Assembly (NCBI GenBank): GCA_024637015.1
Contig: JAGXGE010000002.1
Coordinates: 1 to 64,000 of the forward strand
Length of the DNA: 64,000 nucleotides
Origin: Aequorivita sp.
GTDB lineage: Bacteria; Bacteroidota; Bacteroidia; Flavobacteriales; Flavobacteriaceae
Direction: 5' to 3'
Below, piece by piece: positions 1-8,707 of this stretch. A program made the translations under genes and the position numbers. The notes under the pieces are model-generated. The model ran no database searches and was not told the origin of the DNA. It was given only the letters and a program-made list of their open reading frames with translations. Positions within the stretch are counted from its first letter, which is position 1; the number at the start of each line of letters is the position of its first letter.

Positions 1-248
1 ATAATATTGCGACCATACTCCAGTAAGAGCTCGACTCCCTCAAAAAAATCTCAGAAAATCTTACTTAGTTTAGTTTCTTTGTCGATAAACATCCTTTCGA
101 ATGATTATCTACGCTGTCAATTTCAATATCTCAATGAACTTTTCTTTATTAAAAATAAAGATTCAATTGTTGGTGGAACGGAGTTGAACCGTTGCTATTA
201 TTTCCTTTTCACCATTTTTAAGACCGTGCCTATCTCTCTAAGCGGGTG
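1..248 (-). other. Leader of an rRNA operon (16S gene lies left of the window)
   Basis: No convincing protein is encoded here. Read on the minus strand, the stretch around 110-140 contains the phrase TTCATTGAGATATTGAA followed by ATTGACAGCGTA, which I recognise from the untranslated leader ahead of 16S rRNA in Flavobacteriia. A strong promoter sits just upstream at 249-281 and points into it. The leader runs off the left edge, so the 16S gene itself is not visible. An open frame on the plus strand across this region has no recognisable protein features and is judged spurious. Confidence 0.65.
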
Positions 249-281
249 CAAATATACAACCCCTTTTTTTAAACAACCAAA
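249..281 (-). promoter_or_regulatory. Probable rrn promoter, Bacteroidota type
   Basis: On the minus strand the -7 element TATATTTG lies at 256-249 and a TTTG -33 element at 281-278, separated by 21 bp. This matches the Bacteroidota sigma-ABfr consensus (TTTG, 19-23 bp, TAnnTTTG). It points toward the rRNA-type leader to its left. Confidence 0.65.
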
Positions 282-515
282 CTTAATTTGATTTATTTTG
301 AATGTTTTTTTTCAACAGGTTTCAAGCTACTGAAAGCTAAATAATTATACAGTAAAAAAGTTTTGACAAACTATTCAGCAAGAAAAAAAATTAGAGATTG
401 TACAAAACAAACCTACAAAACAAGCTTATTCAGTGAGTTAACAAACATTCAAAAATTAAAAGAGCGAACTACAAAAATACCACCTTTAAAACTTCTGTGC
501 AACCTGTACCTTATT

Positions 516-1217
516 TTAGTTATCAACAGGTTTTCTTTTCCAATGTGATGTCAAATCTAAATAATTAATTGGAAATGCAGGAGCTTGACGTTCAAGTATA
601 TTATCCCGAAAGGATCTCTCTAGGATATCTTCAATTAAATAATCTTCTTTCACCTCAAAAGGTTTGTATTCTTCTTTAAGGGAAATTTCAAAAAGACTGG
701 CAGTGGTATTATACCAAAAGGCCCGCCAGCCAGTTCGCAATTCTTTAACGAGATCGAAAGCCGTTCGGCCCGTTTGTCTATGAATGAGCTTTACCAATAT
801 CTGGCCCTCGGTATGTGTTAGTTTTTTCAACTTTTCAGAAAACTCTCCTTCAATATAGTTTTGTATACGTTTAGTATATCTTCTTCTATCACCTTTTTTT
901 TCTATGGTTTTTAATCTTTCCGTCATTGTAGTCAATCTTTCGGCAGCAAGCTTGGCATAAGGATAAACTTTTCGGGTTTTTCTTCGAAGTATTAAATAAC
1001 GGCGCCTATCCTTCTCTGACATGAACTTAACTTTTTTCAAAAGATACACTTCATCCAGATTAATAATTTCACGAGCTACAGTATCTCCTTTAATGATATA
1101 ATACATAATCTCAGTGGAATCTTTTTGCTTCTCAAGAGATTCAGTATCGGTCTGTCCATAAGTAGCGCTCAAACTGAATATTATGATACATATATATGTA
1201 GGTACTTTGATTTTCAT
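516..1217 (-). CDS. DUF4294 family exported protein
   Basis: This 233-residue protein has an N-terminal signal peptide (residues 1 to about 21, ending near TYGQT) and a basic, helical central region with many Arg/Lys pairs (EKDRRRYLILRRKTRKVYPY) that is characteristic of the DUF4294 family found in Bacteroidota. No enzymatic activity is known for the family. The gene is divergent from the M42 peptidase at 1346, an arrangement I associate with flavobacteria. A possible -7 element TATTTTTG lies at 1270-1263 on the minus strand, about 46 bp before the ATG. Family assignment is fairly certain; function is unknown. Confidence 0.8.
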   Translation of the reverse strand: MKIKVPTYICIIIFSLSATYGQTDTESLEKQKDSTEIMYYIIKGDTVAREIINLDEVYLLKKVKFMSEKDRRRYLILRRKTRKVYPYAKLAAERLTTMTERLKTIEKKGDRRRYTKRIQNYIEGEFSEKLKKLTHTEGQILVKLIHRQTGRTAFDLVKELRTGWRAFWYNTTASLFEISLKEEYKPFEVKEDYLIEDILERSFRDNILERQAPAFPINYLDLTSHWKRKPVDN

Positions 1218-1345
1218 TCAAATAGTTTTTTATAGAAAGCTATATGTTATCCAAAAACGTTCCAAAAATAAGCAAATTGCATTGCTGAGCTTAATAAGAA
1301 ATTGCTAATTTTACCGATATACATCTTTTCAGAACAAAAAACTAT

Positions 1346-2431
1346 ATGACTACTTCAATATTAACTGACAAATCATTAAAATTTTTAGAGGAATACCTAA
1401 ACAACGCAGCGCCTACTGGTTATGAATGGGACGGACAAAAATTGTGGATGAATTATTTGAAACCTTACGTTGATGAATTTTTTACGGATACCTACGGAAC
1501 AGCAGTTGGCGTTATAAATCCCAAAGCTAAATTTAAAGTAGTTATTGAAGGCCACGCAGATGAAATTTCTTGGTACGTAAACTATATCTGTGATAGTGGG
1601 TTGGTTTACGTAATTCGGAACGGAGGAAGTGACCATCAAATAGCTCCTTCAAAAATTGTAAATATTCACACGAAAAACGGCATTAAAAAAGGTGTTTTCG
1701 GCTGGCCAGCAATCCACACACGCGATAAAGCTAAAGAAGAAGCTCCAAAACCCGAGAACATATTTATAGACGTTGGTGCAAAAGACAAAGAAGAAGTAGA
1801 GAAAATGGGAATCCATGTGGGTTGCGTAATTACCTATCCCGATCAATTCCATATTCTAAATGAAGATAAATTTGTTTGCCGCGCCCTGGACAATCGAATG
1901 GGTGGTTTTATGATTGCCGAAGTCGCGAGGTTGCTTCACGAAAACAAAACTAAACTTCCTTTTGGGCTTTATATCACCAATTCGGTACAGGAAGAAATAG
2001 GTCTTCGAGGCGCAGAAATGATTGCCAATCACATTAAGCCGAACATAGCCATTGTTACAGATGTTACCCACGACACCACCACCCCTATGATTGACAAAAA
2101 GAAACAAGGGTTAGCGGAAATTGGTTGCGGCCCTGTAATAGCTTACGCGCCAGCAGTACAACAAAAACTACGCGACTTGATAGTTGAAACCGCAGAAAAG
2201 AAAATGATTCCATTTCAACGCGCCGCACTCTCCAAAGCTACTGGAACAGATACCGATGCATTTGCATACAGCAACAGCGGCGTCGCGAGTGCCTTAATTT
2301 CTCTGCCCTTGCGTTATATGCACACTACCGTGGAAATGGTACATCGCGATGATGTTGAAAATGTAATTAAACTCATCTACGAAACGTTGCTCAATATTAA
2401 AGACGGCGAAACTTTCAGTTATTTTGAATAA
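1346..2431 (+). CDS. M42 family metallopeptidase (aminopeptidase)
   Basis: This 361-residue cytosolic protein is a co-catalytic zinc aminopeptidase of the M42 (glutamyl aminopeptidase / endoglucanase M) family, expected to trim N-terminal residues from peptides. Visible metal and catalytic motifs are GHADEI near residue 70, RALDNRMGG near 180, QEEIGLRGA near 216, TDVTHD near 240 and YMHTTVEMVH near 330, in the expected order. Length fits the family. The ATG start follows a short upstream region. Divergent from the DUF4294 gene. A hairpin terminator follows the stop codon. Confidence 0.9.
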   Translation: MTTSILTDKSLKFLEEYLNNAAPTGYEWDGQKLWMNYLKPYVDEFFTDTYGTAVGVINPKAKFKVVIEGHADEISWYVNYICDSGLVYVIRNGGSDHQIAPSKIVNIHTKNGIKKGVFGWPAIHTRDKAKEEAPKPENIFIDVGAKDKEEVEKMGIHVGCVITYPDQFHILNEDKFVCRALDNRMGGFMIAEVARLLHENKTKLPFGLYITNSVQEEIGLRGAEMIANHIKPNIAIVTDVTHDTTTPMIDKKKQGLAEIGCGPVIAYAPAVQQKLRDLIVETAEKKMIPFQRAALSKATGTDTDAFAYSNSGVASALISLPLRYMHTTVEMVHRDDVENVIKLIYETLLNIKDGETFSYFE

Positions 2432-2475
2432 AGGCATCATGAGAATTTCAATATTTTAGAACTAGATTTACCCAA

Positions 2476-2521
2476 CAAAACAGAGCGTTATAAATGAAAA
2501 TTTGTAACGGTCTGTTTTTTG
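2476..2521 (+). terminator. Rho-independent terminator after the M42 peptidase gene
   Basis: An 11-bp stem with one mismatch is formed by ACAGAGCGTTA (2480-2490) and TAACGGTCTGT (2505-2515), followed directly by a run of T residues. It lies about 45 bp after the peptidase stop codon and just before the MBOAT gene. Confidence 0.6.
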
Positions 2522-2549
2522 TTATATTTACTGCAAAATTCCCTAACTT

Positions 2550-3980
2550 TTGTTATTCAACTCCTTTTCATTTGGATTGTTTCTACCCATTACCCTCCTA
2601 CTCTATTGGGCGGTTGGCTTCAAGAGAATAAAAACCCAAAACACAATTCTGCTTGTTGCAAGCTATTTTTTTTACGGCCTTTGGGATTGGCGTTTTTTGT
2701 TTCTTATTATTGCAAGTTCACTTGTAGATTACTATGCTGCACTTGCTATAAGAGAAAGCGAAAAGAATAATAACCAAAAGCTTTATCTCTACAGCAGTAT
2801 ACTTTGGAACCTGGGCGTGCTTTTCATTTTTAAATACTACAATTTTTTTATTGATGAGTTTGCGCTGCTCTTCAATATGCAGCAAGGCGAATATGCTTTT
2901 AGCACATTAAACCTTATTCTTCCTGTTGGTTTAAGTTTTTATACTTTTCAAACGATGAGTTACACTATAGATGTGTATAAAAAAAGAATTAAACCTACTA
3001 GAAACCTACTCAGCTTTTTATGCTTTGTTAGTTTCTTTCCACAGTTGGTTGCAGGGCCAATTGAAAAAGCTTCCAATTTACTGCCACAATTCAGTAAAAA
3101 GCGTTCTTTTAAAACAGAAGAAGTAAAAGAAGGCTTGCGCCAGATTCTTTGGGGACTTTTCAAAAAAATGGTGATTGCAGACAATGCCGCTTATATTGTG
3201 AATATGGTATACGCCTCACCAGAAGATTATGGAAGTCTTTCATTGCTTTACGCTTCAGTGCTTTTCTTTTTTCAGATATATGGTGACTTTTCTGGATATT
3301 CCGATATTGCAATTGGAACGGCGAAACTCTTCGGCTTTAAACTCAGCAAAAATTTCAATATACCATACTTGGCTAAGAGTGTTACAGATTTTTGGCAACG
3401 CTGGCATATTACCTTAACTCGTTGGTTTACAGACTATGTCTATTTTCCTATAATTCAAAAAAAACTGCGTAGCAATACACGCCGTAATGTGGCTATTTTT
3501 CTAACAATGGGTTTAATTGGTCTTTGGCATGGAGCAGATTGGACTTTTGTTATTTTCGGGATTTTTCAAGGTATTTTAATTATACTAGAAAGAACGCCCT
3601 TAACAAAAGAGAGAAAATCCAGTCTTTTCCATAAAGCTCTAATCCCAAATTTTTTAGTGCCACTTTTCAGCTTTGCCTTTATTACTATATCCAGCATACT
3701 TTTCAGAAGTTCAAATATTGACGAGCTATGGCTAATATTCAAAAGGATTTTTTACTTTATTCCTAGTGAGAACATTGGGCAATTGATAAACAAAACGTTT
3801 CTCGTTTTTCTATTTATTATGATGGCTTCCGAAATAGTAACGCGATATAAAAATTTTCCATTAACCCAAATCGACAAATATTTTAACAGACCTACACGAT
3901 GGATTATTTATTACATTTTAATTTTTTTAATTTTTCAATATGCCGGTTTCAAAGAAGATTTTATCTATTTCCAATTTTAA
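2550..3980 (+). CDS. MBOAT family O-acyltransferase (AlgI/DltB-like)
   Basis: This 476-residue, multi-spanning membrane protein belongs to the membrane-bound O-acyltransferase family that moves acyl groups across the membrane onto polysaccharides or other envelope molecules. The N-terminus MLFNSFSFGLFLPITLLLYW is typical, as are the PVGLSFYTFQTMSYTIDVY segment near residue 130, FPQLVAGPIEKA near 165 and the catalytic His motif LIGLWHGADWTFV near residue 328. The start codon is TTG at 2550; a stop codon lies two codons upstream, so no other start can supply the conserved N-terminus. Its 3' end overlaps the SGNH-like gene by 41 bp. A second copy of this two-gene cassette occurs at 52.8-55.2 kb. 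Confidence 0.9.
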   Translation: MLFNSFSFGLFLPITLLLYWAVGFKRIKTQNTILLVASYFFYGLWDWRFLFLIIASSLVDYYAALAIRESEKNNNQKLYLYSSILWNLGVLFIFKYYNFFIDEFALLFNMQQGEYAFSTLNLILPVGLSFYTFQTMSYTIDVYKKRIKPTRNLLSFLCFVSFFPQLVAGPIEKASNLLPQFSKKRSFKTEEVKEGLRQILWGLFKKMVIADNAAYIVNMVYASPEDYGSLSLLYASVLFFFQIYGDFSGYSDIAIGTAKLFGFKLSKNFNIPYLAKSVTDFWQRWHITLTRWFTDYVYFPIIQKKLRSNTRRNVAIFLTMGLIGLWHGADWTFVIFGIFQGILIILERTPLTKERKSSLFHKALIPNFLVPLFSFAFITISSILFRSSNIDELWLIFKRIFYFIPSENIGQLINKTFLVFLFIMMASEIVTRYKNFPLTQIDKYFNRPTRWIIYYILIFLIFQYAGFKEDFIYFQF

Positions 3981-4920
3981 CAAATCGCTTCTGCATTTTT
4001 TAAAATACAGTCTATTTTTTTCCATACCTCTAATTATTGCTTATTGCATACTGGAAACCGTAGCGCTAAACCTTCCAATAAGTTACAAGGTTGTTGGTAA
4101 TTATTTACAGTCCAATTCTCAAAAAATCGAAATTATGGCTTTGGGCTCATCCCAAGTAAAATGTGGATTTAATCCAGAATTTTGTGATAAAACGGCAATA
4201 AACCTCGCATCTACCTCACAGCATCACAAAGAAGATTTTTTAATTCTGCAGGGGACAATAGACCGACTTCCAAATTTAAAATATATTTTGTTTGAAGTAT
4301 CCTATATGCATTTGGAATTGCCCTATCACGAAAACGATTATTGGAAAAACACCATTTATTTAAAATATTACAACGTCAATGCTTTTGAAAGAGCTACCTA
4401 TTTTAAGGATAAACTTCTCTATCTTTCAAACGCACGGTTTTTCTCGGCTAAAATAAGAGATTACTATATTTGTAAAGACGACAAGTCACAATTCAATAAG
4501 TTCGGATTCGATACAAATAAATACTACGGTTCTTTCAACACATTGAATTACGATACTTTAAAAATTGCAGACAATAAATTTAAAATATATACACACGAAA
4601 ACTTAGCTATTTTCAAAAAGAACACAGCCTATCTTTTCGAAATGTTGGATTATATGCAAAATAAGAACTTGAAAGTAATACTCTGCACCCTTCCACTTTA
4701 CAAAACCTATTTGAAGGAAAGGAATCCAAACATCGTTCATCGCCGAGATAGCGTACTCGAAATAGTAAAAAGAAAATACAACAACGTAGTACTTTTAAAC
4801 GAAGAAACTGACACGCTAAATTTTACCGTAAAGGATTTTCTAAATGAAAATCATTTAAACCCTGATGGAGCCAAGAAATTTACTGCTATGGTAAACCGCA
4901 AACTTGATAGTTTGAATTAA
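3940..4920 (+). CDS. Membrane-anchored SGNH-hydrolase-like protein, MBOAT partner
   Basis: This 326-residue protein has one N-terminal membrane segment (about residues 17-45) and a periplasmic domain. The block MALGSSQVKCGFNPEFC resembles the SGNH Ser motif, and the C-terminal DFLNENHLNPDGAKKFT supplies an Asp and a His in the DltD/AlgX-like arrangement. I infer a role as the periplasmic acyl-transfer partner of the MBOAT protein, whose gene it overlaps by 41 bp. The ATG at 3940 is the only start before the membrane helix. The homologous protein at 52763-53704 keeps the same Ser and Asp-x5-His positions. The acceptor is unknown. Confidence 0.65.
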   Translation: MPVSKKILSISNFNKSLLHFLKYSLFFSIPLIIAYCILETVALNLPISYKVVGNYLQSNSQKIEIMALGSSQVKCGFNPEFCDKTAINLASTSQHHKEDFLILQGTIDRLPNLKYILFEVSYMHLELPYHENDYWKNTIYLKYYNVNAFERATYFKDKLLYLSNARFFSAKIRDYYICKDDKSQFNKFGFDTNKYYGSFNTLNYDTLKIADNKFKIYTHENLAIFKKNTAYLFEMLDYMQNKNLKVILCTLPLYKTYLKERNPNIVHRRDSVLEIVKRKYNNVVLLNEETDTLNFTVKDFLNENHLNPDGAKKFTAMVNRKLDSLN

Positions 4921-4936
4921 TTTTAATTTTTCTTTT

Positions 4937-5012
4937 CCCCGACTCTAAAAGGTGGGGGAATTCAAATTCCCTTTTAAGGGAAAGAGCTAGAAACCTCCCT
5001 TTAAAGGAAGAT
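4937..5012. repeat. Possible degenerate solitary copy of the 79-bp GC-rich repeat, with terminator
   Basis: The start (CCCCGACTCTAAAAGGTGGG) closely resembles the arm of the repeat units at 42.7-44.0 kb (CCCCGACCCCTAAAGGGG). Within it the sequence at 4956-4971 forms a six-base-pair stem with a TCAA tetraloop followed by TTTT, which could terminate the MBOAT-SGNH transcript. A second arm-like piece CCCTTTAAAGGAAG lies near 4997-5010. Relationship to the other repeats is by eye only. Confidence 0.4.
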
Positions 5013-6398
5013 TTAGAAGGGTATTTTTTTCTGCCTCAATTTCTGAAAATAAATTTTCGCTTCTTTAATGACCCTTGGTGCCAAAATAATAGTCGCCGTC
5101 ATCGTTGGAATGGCCATTAGCGCAAAGAAAGTGTCAATCAAATTGATCATCATGCTCAATGATGTTGTGGCACCCACAAGAATACTTATAATGTAGAAAT
5201 AATTATAGATTCCTTTATTTTTTGCGCCAAATAGAAAAGACATACACTTACTCCCGTAATACGAATAGGAAAATAAAGAAGAAATACTGAAAGTGATAAT
5301 ACAGGCCAATAAGCCAAATTTTCCAAAAACAGGAATGCTTTCCTCAAAAGCAGAGGCGGTTAAACTAACACCGTTTGCGTCGCTGCTTTGCCAAACACCT
5401 GTTACCAGTATTGCTAAAGCGGTCAATGTGCAAATAATCAACGTGTCTATCGCTGGCCCCAACATTGCCACCAATCCTTCGCGGATGGGCTCATTGGTTT
5501 TTGCCGCGCCGTGCGCCATTGGTGCTGTGCCAATTCCCGCTTCATTTGAAAAAGCACCACGGCGTATTCCCAAAAGGATTATTCCACCAATAGCACCGCC
5601 CAAAAAGGCATCTCCATTATAAAAGTTTGCTGAAAACGCATCTGTAAAAATCATTCCCAAATATTTTGGGATCAAATCAATGTGAACTCCTAAAATTATT
5701 AAAACTAAAAAAAAATAGAGCACAACCATCCCTGGAACCAGTTTAGAAGCGGTTTTGCTGATGCGAGACAGGCCTCCCAAAATAACAACAGCGGTAATCG
5801 CTGCCAAAACCAAACCGATTATCAAATCCGTTTTAAAACCATTGTATATTCCCGCTGGTTTTAAAAGTATGTCGTTTATTGCCTGTGTGAGTTGATTTAC
5901 GTTGAAAACTGGCAAAGCGCCAACCAATCCCGCAACGCTAAATAAAATAGCCATGGGCATCCACTTTTTCCCCAAACCTTCTGTTATAAAATACATTGGA
6001 CCTCCCTGAATTTTTCCTTCAGAATCTTTTCCTCTATACAAAATAGCTAGTGTAGCCGTAAAAAACTTGGTAGACATCCCAATAACAGCACTTACCCACA
6101 TCCAAAAAACCGCACCTGGCCCACCGATGGCAATGGCAACAGCCACTCCCGCAATATTTCCCATTCCAACGGTAGCTGAAAGTGCAGTGGTCAATGCCTG
6201 AAAATGGGTTATTTCACCAGCATCGCTTTCGTTGTCATACTTTCCGCGAAGTACAGCTATGGCGTGGCCTAAATAGCGAAAAGGAAGAAATCTAATCCGA
6301 ATTAAAAGATATAAACCACCACCAATTAAAAGTATTAATAAGGGCAAACCCCAAGCTGCGGAAGCCATTTCAGAAATAATATTGTCTAATTCTTTCAA
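5013..6398 (-). CDS. Alanine/glycine:cation symporter (AGCS family)
   Basis: This 461-residue inner-membrane protein is a sodium-coupled amino acid importer of the AGCS family (AlsT/DagA type). Diagnostic stretches are ALSATVGMGNIAGVAVAIAIGGPGAVFWMW near residues 73-102, KIQGGPMYFI near 130 and RRGAFSNEAGIGTAPMAHGAA near 280. About ten to eleven membrane helices are evident. The start is TTG at 6398, with the ATG at 6368 (MASAAWGLPLL) as the alternative; a stop codon lies just upstream of the TTG. It stands alone, divergent from the PagL-like gene. Confidence 0.92.
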   Translation of the reverse strand: MKELDNIISEMASAAWGLPLLILLIGGGLYLLIRIRFLPFRYLGHAIAVLRGKYDNESDAGEITHFQALTTALSATVGMGNIAGVAVAIAIGGPGAVFWMWVSAVIGMSTKFFTATLAILYRGKDSEGKIQGGPMYFITEGLGKKWMPMAILFSVAGLVGALPVFNVNQLTQAINDILLKPAGIYNGFKTDLIIGLVLAAITAVVILGGLSRISKTASKLVPGMVVLYFFLVLIILGVHIDLIPKYLGMIFTDAFSANFYNGDAFLGGAIGGIILLGIRRGAFSNEAGIGTAPMAHGAAKTNEPIREGLVAMLGPAIDTLIICTLTALAILVTGVWQSSDANGVSLTASAFEESIPVFGKFGLLACIITFSISSLFSYSYYGSKCMSFLFGAKNKGIYNYFYIISILVGATTSLSMMINLIDTFFALMAIPTMTATIILAPRVIKEAKIYFQKLRQKKIPF

Positions 6399-6476
6399 AA
6401 GAAATACTTAAAATTTCAACTAATGTAGGATTAAAATTTTTAAAATTAACAGGGATATTGTTACTTGCAGCGCCAA

Positions 6477-7733
6477 ATGAAACAACAACTAACCATTTTC
6501 TTTCTTTTTTTGTCTTTTTTGACATTGGCTCAAACTGAGACCGATTGGAAGAAAAACGCCTTCACTTTTACGCCAGAGATCCTTGTGGGATTAACCATGG
6601 AGGCCAATGATGGCTTTCCCGAAACAAAGTTGCAGAAGCAGGCTGTATTAAATTTTGGTCGTTATCACAATCACAACCCACAGGAATGGGCACAGCTGCT
6701 GAAAGGGCCAAAAACAGGCTTGTCTATTGGTATTACTGATTTTGGAAATTTGGATAGTTTAGGAATCGCTATAACAGCAATGCCGTTTATTGAATTTAAA
6801 GCCTTCGGAAGCGAACGTTGGAAAATATTGACGGGAATGGGGGCTTCCTACTTCACAAAAAAATTTAATGAAGAAACGAATCCACAAAATCAAGCTGTAA
6901 CTACAGACATTACTTGGGCTTTCCGAATGTATCTTTATTATCAATTTCTTTCAACAAAAAATATTGATTGGCGCACTGGCTTGGGATATTCGCACCATTC
7001 CAACGGACACACGCGTTTATTAAACCAAGGTTATAATTCGTTTTTGGTAAGTCTTTCAGCGGATATAAAAAGTCCTCTGAGTCGTTCTATAGCAGATACC
7101 GCTAACATCCTTCCTAACTACAAAAGGACTGTTTATGACTATTATGCAATGCGTGGTGGGCTTGGGCAAAATGTTTTCGCTCTAGCTTTTAACGATAAGA
7201 AAAATGTGTATACAATAGCTGGGGAATACGGCCGCGTTTACAATAACACTTTTAAAATTGGAATTGGCTTTTATTATCGTTTTTACCAGCACTATTACGA
7301 TTATATTGAAGGAAATGAATCTTTGGTACAATCAGGAAGGGAGTTTGATTACTTTAAAAGTGACCCTTGGTATTATGCAACCAACTTGGGCGTCAGTATT
7401 CACGGTGAAATATTCTTGAACCACTTTGGGATTGATCTTCAATTGGGCTACAACCTTCACAAACCAGCATACAAAATGGAATGGCGCATTAACGAAGGTT
7501 GGGACAACACACCGCGGGAAATTCCTCAGTCTTGGGTTTTGGGTGAACTTGACGGAAGCTATAAGAAAAAACATCGCATTTCTTCTAGATTGGGGCTTAA
7601 GTATTATTTAATTGGAATGGAGCAAGCTCCAAAAAATAATTTCTACATAGGCGCTCACCTCAATGCCAATCTAGGGCAAGCCGATTTTACAGAACTTAGC
7701 TTTGGTTACGTTCATAGCTTTAACTTCAGATAA
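6477..7733 (+). CDS. Acyloxyacyl hydrolase / lipid A deacylase-like (PagL-type) outer-membrane protein
   Basis: About 418 residues. A signal peptide (MKQQLTIFFLFLSFLTLAQ) is followed by a beta-strand-rich domain. The motif GYSHHSNGHTRLLNQGYNSF near residues 170-190 matches the His-Ser catalytic signature of the PagL / acyloxyacyl hydrolase family, which removes acyl chains from lipid A at the outer membrane. The ATG at 6477 is preferred to an upstream in-frame TTG at 6465 because it begins the signal peptide. The C-terminal half is longer than classical PagL and contains an extra barrel-like region ending in a terminal aromatic-Arg (SFNFR). Confidence 0.72.
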   Translation: MKQQLTIFFLFLSFLTLAQTETDWKKNAFTFTPEILVGLTMEANDGFPETKLQKQAVLNFGRYHNHNPQEWAQLLKGPKTGLSIGITDFGNLDSLGIAITAMPFIEFKAFGSERWKILTGMGASYFTKKFNEETNPQNQAVTTDITWAFRMYLYYQFLSTKNIDWRTGLGYSHHSNGHTRLLNQGYNSFLVSLSADIKSPLSRSIADTANILPNYKRTVYDYYAMRGGLGQNVFALAFNDKKNVYTIAGEYGRVYNNTFKIGIGFYYRFYQHYYDYIEGNESLVQSGREFDYFKSDPWYYATNLGVSIHGEIFLNHFGIDLQLGYNLHKPAYKMEWRINEGWDNTPREIPQSWVLGELDGSYKKKHRISSRLGLKYYLIGMEQAPKNNFYIGAHLNANLGQADFTELSFGYVHSFNFR

Positions 7734-7747
7734 AGAAAATAAAAAAA

Positions 7748-8704
7748 TTAAGCGCCTTTTGAAAGATACCGCAATGCATTACTCTCAATTCGCTCATGAA
7801 TATTGGAAACATCGGCTTTTACAAATTTCTCGCCAGTAATGTTTTCATAGAGTTCGATATATCTTTCTGAAACGGTTTCAATATATTCATCGCTCATAAA
7901 AGGGACTTTTTGTCCTTTCAAACCTTGAAACCCATTTTGAATCAACCACTGGCGCACAAACTCTTTTGAAAGTTGTTTCTGCGGTTCGTTGTTTTTTTGG
8001 CGTTCATCATAACCCTCTGCATAGAAATAACGCGAAGAATCCGGTGTGTGGATTTCATCAATCAGAACTATCTTACCATCCTTAGTTTTTCCGAATTCAT
8101 ATTTGGTATCTACCAAAATCAAACCTCTTTTAGCTGCAATATCACTTCCGCGTTGAAAAAGTTTGCGCGTATAATCTTCCAATTGAAGGTAATCCGCTTC
8201 GGAAACGATTCCTCTTTTTAAGATATCCTCTCGGGAAATATCCTCATCGTGATCGCCCATTTCTGCTTTAGTTGCAGGTGTGATTATCGGTTGTGGAAAT
8301 TTATCATTTTCCTTCATTCCTTCAGGCATCACAATACCACAGAGCATTCGTTTCCCTGCTTTATATTCTCGTGCAGCGTGACCACTCATATAACCGCGGA
8401 TTACCATTTCAACCTTAAAAGGTTCACAGGCTTCACCTATGGCAACGTTGGGATCGGGCGTAGCAATTAACCAATTCGGCACCAAATCTTCTGTATCGCG
8501 CATCATTTTGGTTGCTATTTGATTCAGAATTTGGCCTTTATATGGAATTCCTTTCGGCATTACCACGTCAAAAGCGCTCAGTCTGTCCGTGGCTACCATT
8601 AAAAGCAAATTGTTTTCCAAAGTATATACTTCGCGGACTTTTCCGTGATACACACTTTTCTGTCCAGGGAAGTTGAAATCGGTTGAAATTATAGTATTAC
8701 TCAT
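7748..8704 (-). CDS. purC: Phosphoribosylaminoimidazole-succinocarboxamide synthase
   Basis: This 318-residue enzyme makes SAICAR from CAIR, aspartate and ATP in purine synthesis. Visible signatures include YHGKVREVY near residue 18, [13 protein letters not shown] near 38, the catalytic-domain stretch [30 protein letters not shown] near 200, and [13 protein letters not shown]. Length matches the eukaryote-like / Bacteroidota PurC form. It lies 3 bp after phoH and is very likely in the same transcript. Confidence 0.95.
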   Translation of the reverse strand: MSNTIISTDFNFPGQKSVYHGKVREVYTLENNLLLMVATDRLSAFDVVMPKGIPYKGQILNQIATKMMRDTEDLVPNWLIATPDPNVAIGEACEPFKVEMVIRGYMSGHAAREYKAGKRMLCGIVMPEGMKENDKFPQPIITPATKAEMGDHDEDISREDILKRGIVSEADYLQLEDYTRKLFQRGSDIAAKRGLILVDTKYEFGKTKDGKIVLIDEIHTPDSSRYFYAEGYDERQKNNEPQKQLSKEFVRQWLIQNGFQGLKGQKVPFMSDEYIETVSERYIELYENITGEKFVKADVSNIHERIESNALRYLSKGA

Positions 8705-8707
8705 TGT

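Noticed and set aside
170-200. tRNA gene on the minus strand
   Set aside because: A T-arm-like GGTTCAACTCC and CCACCA are present, but the seven-base acceptor stem, D-arm and anticodon arm cannot be formed.
7-291. Plus-strand open frame across the left edge
   Set aside because: It lies on the antisense strand of an rRNA-type leader and crosses its promoter; the peptide has no recognisable features.
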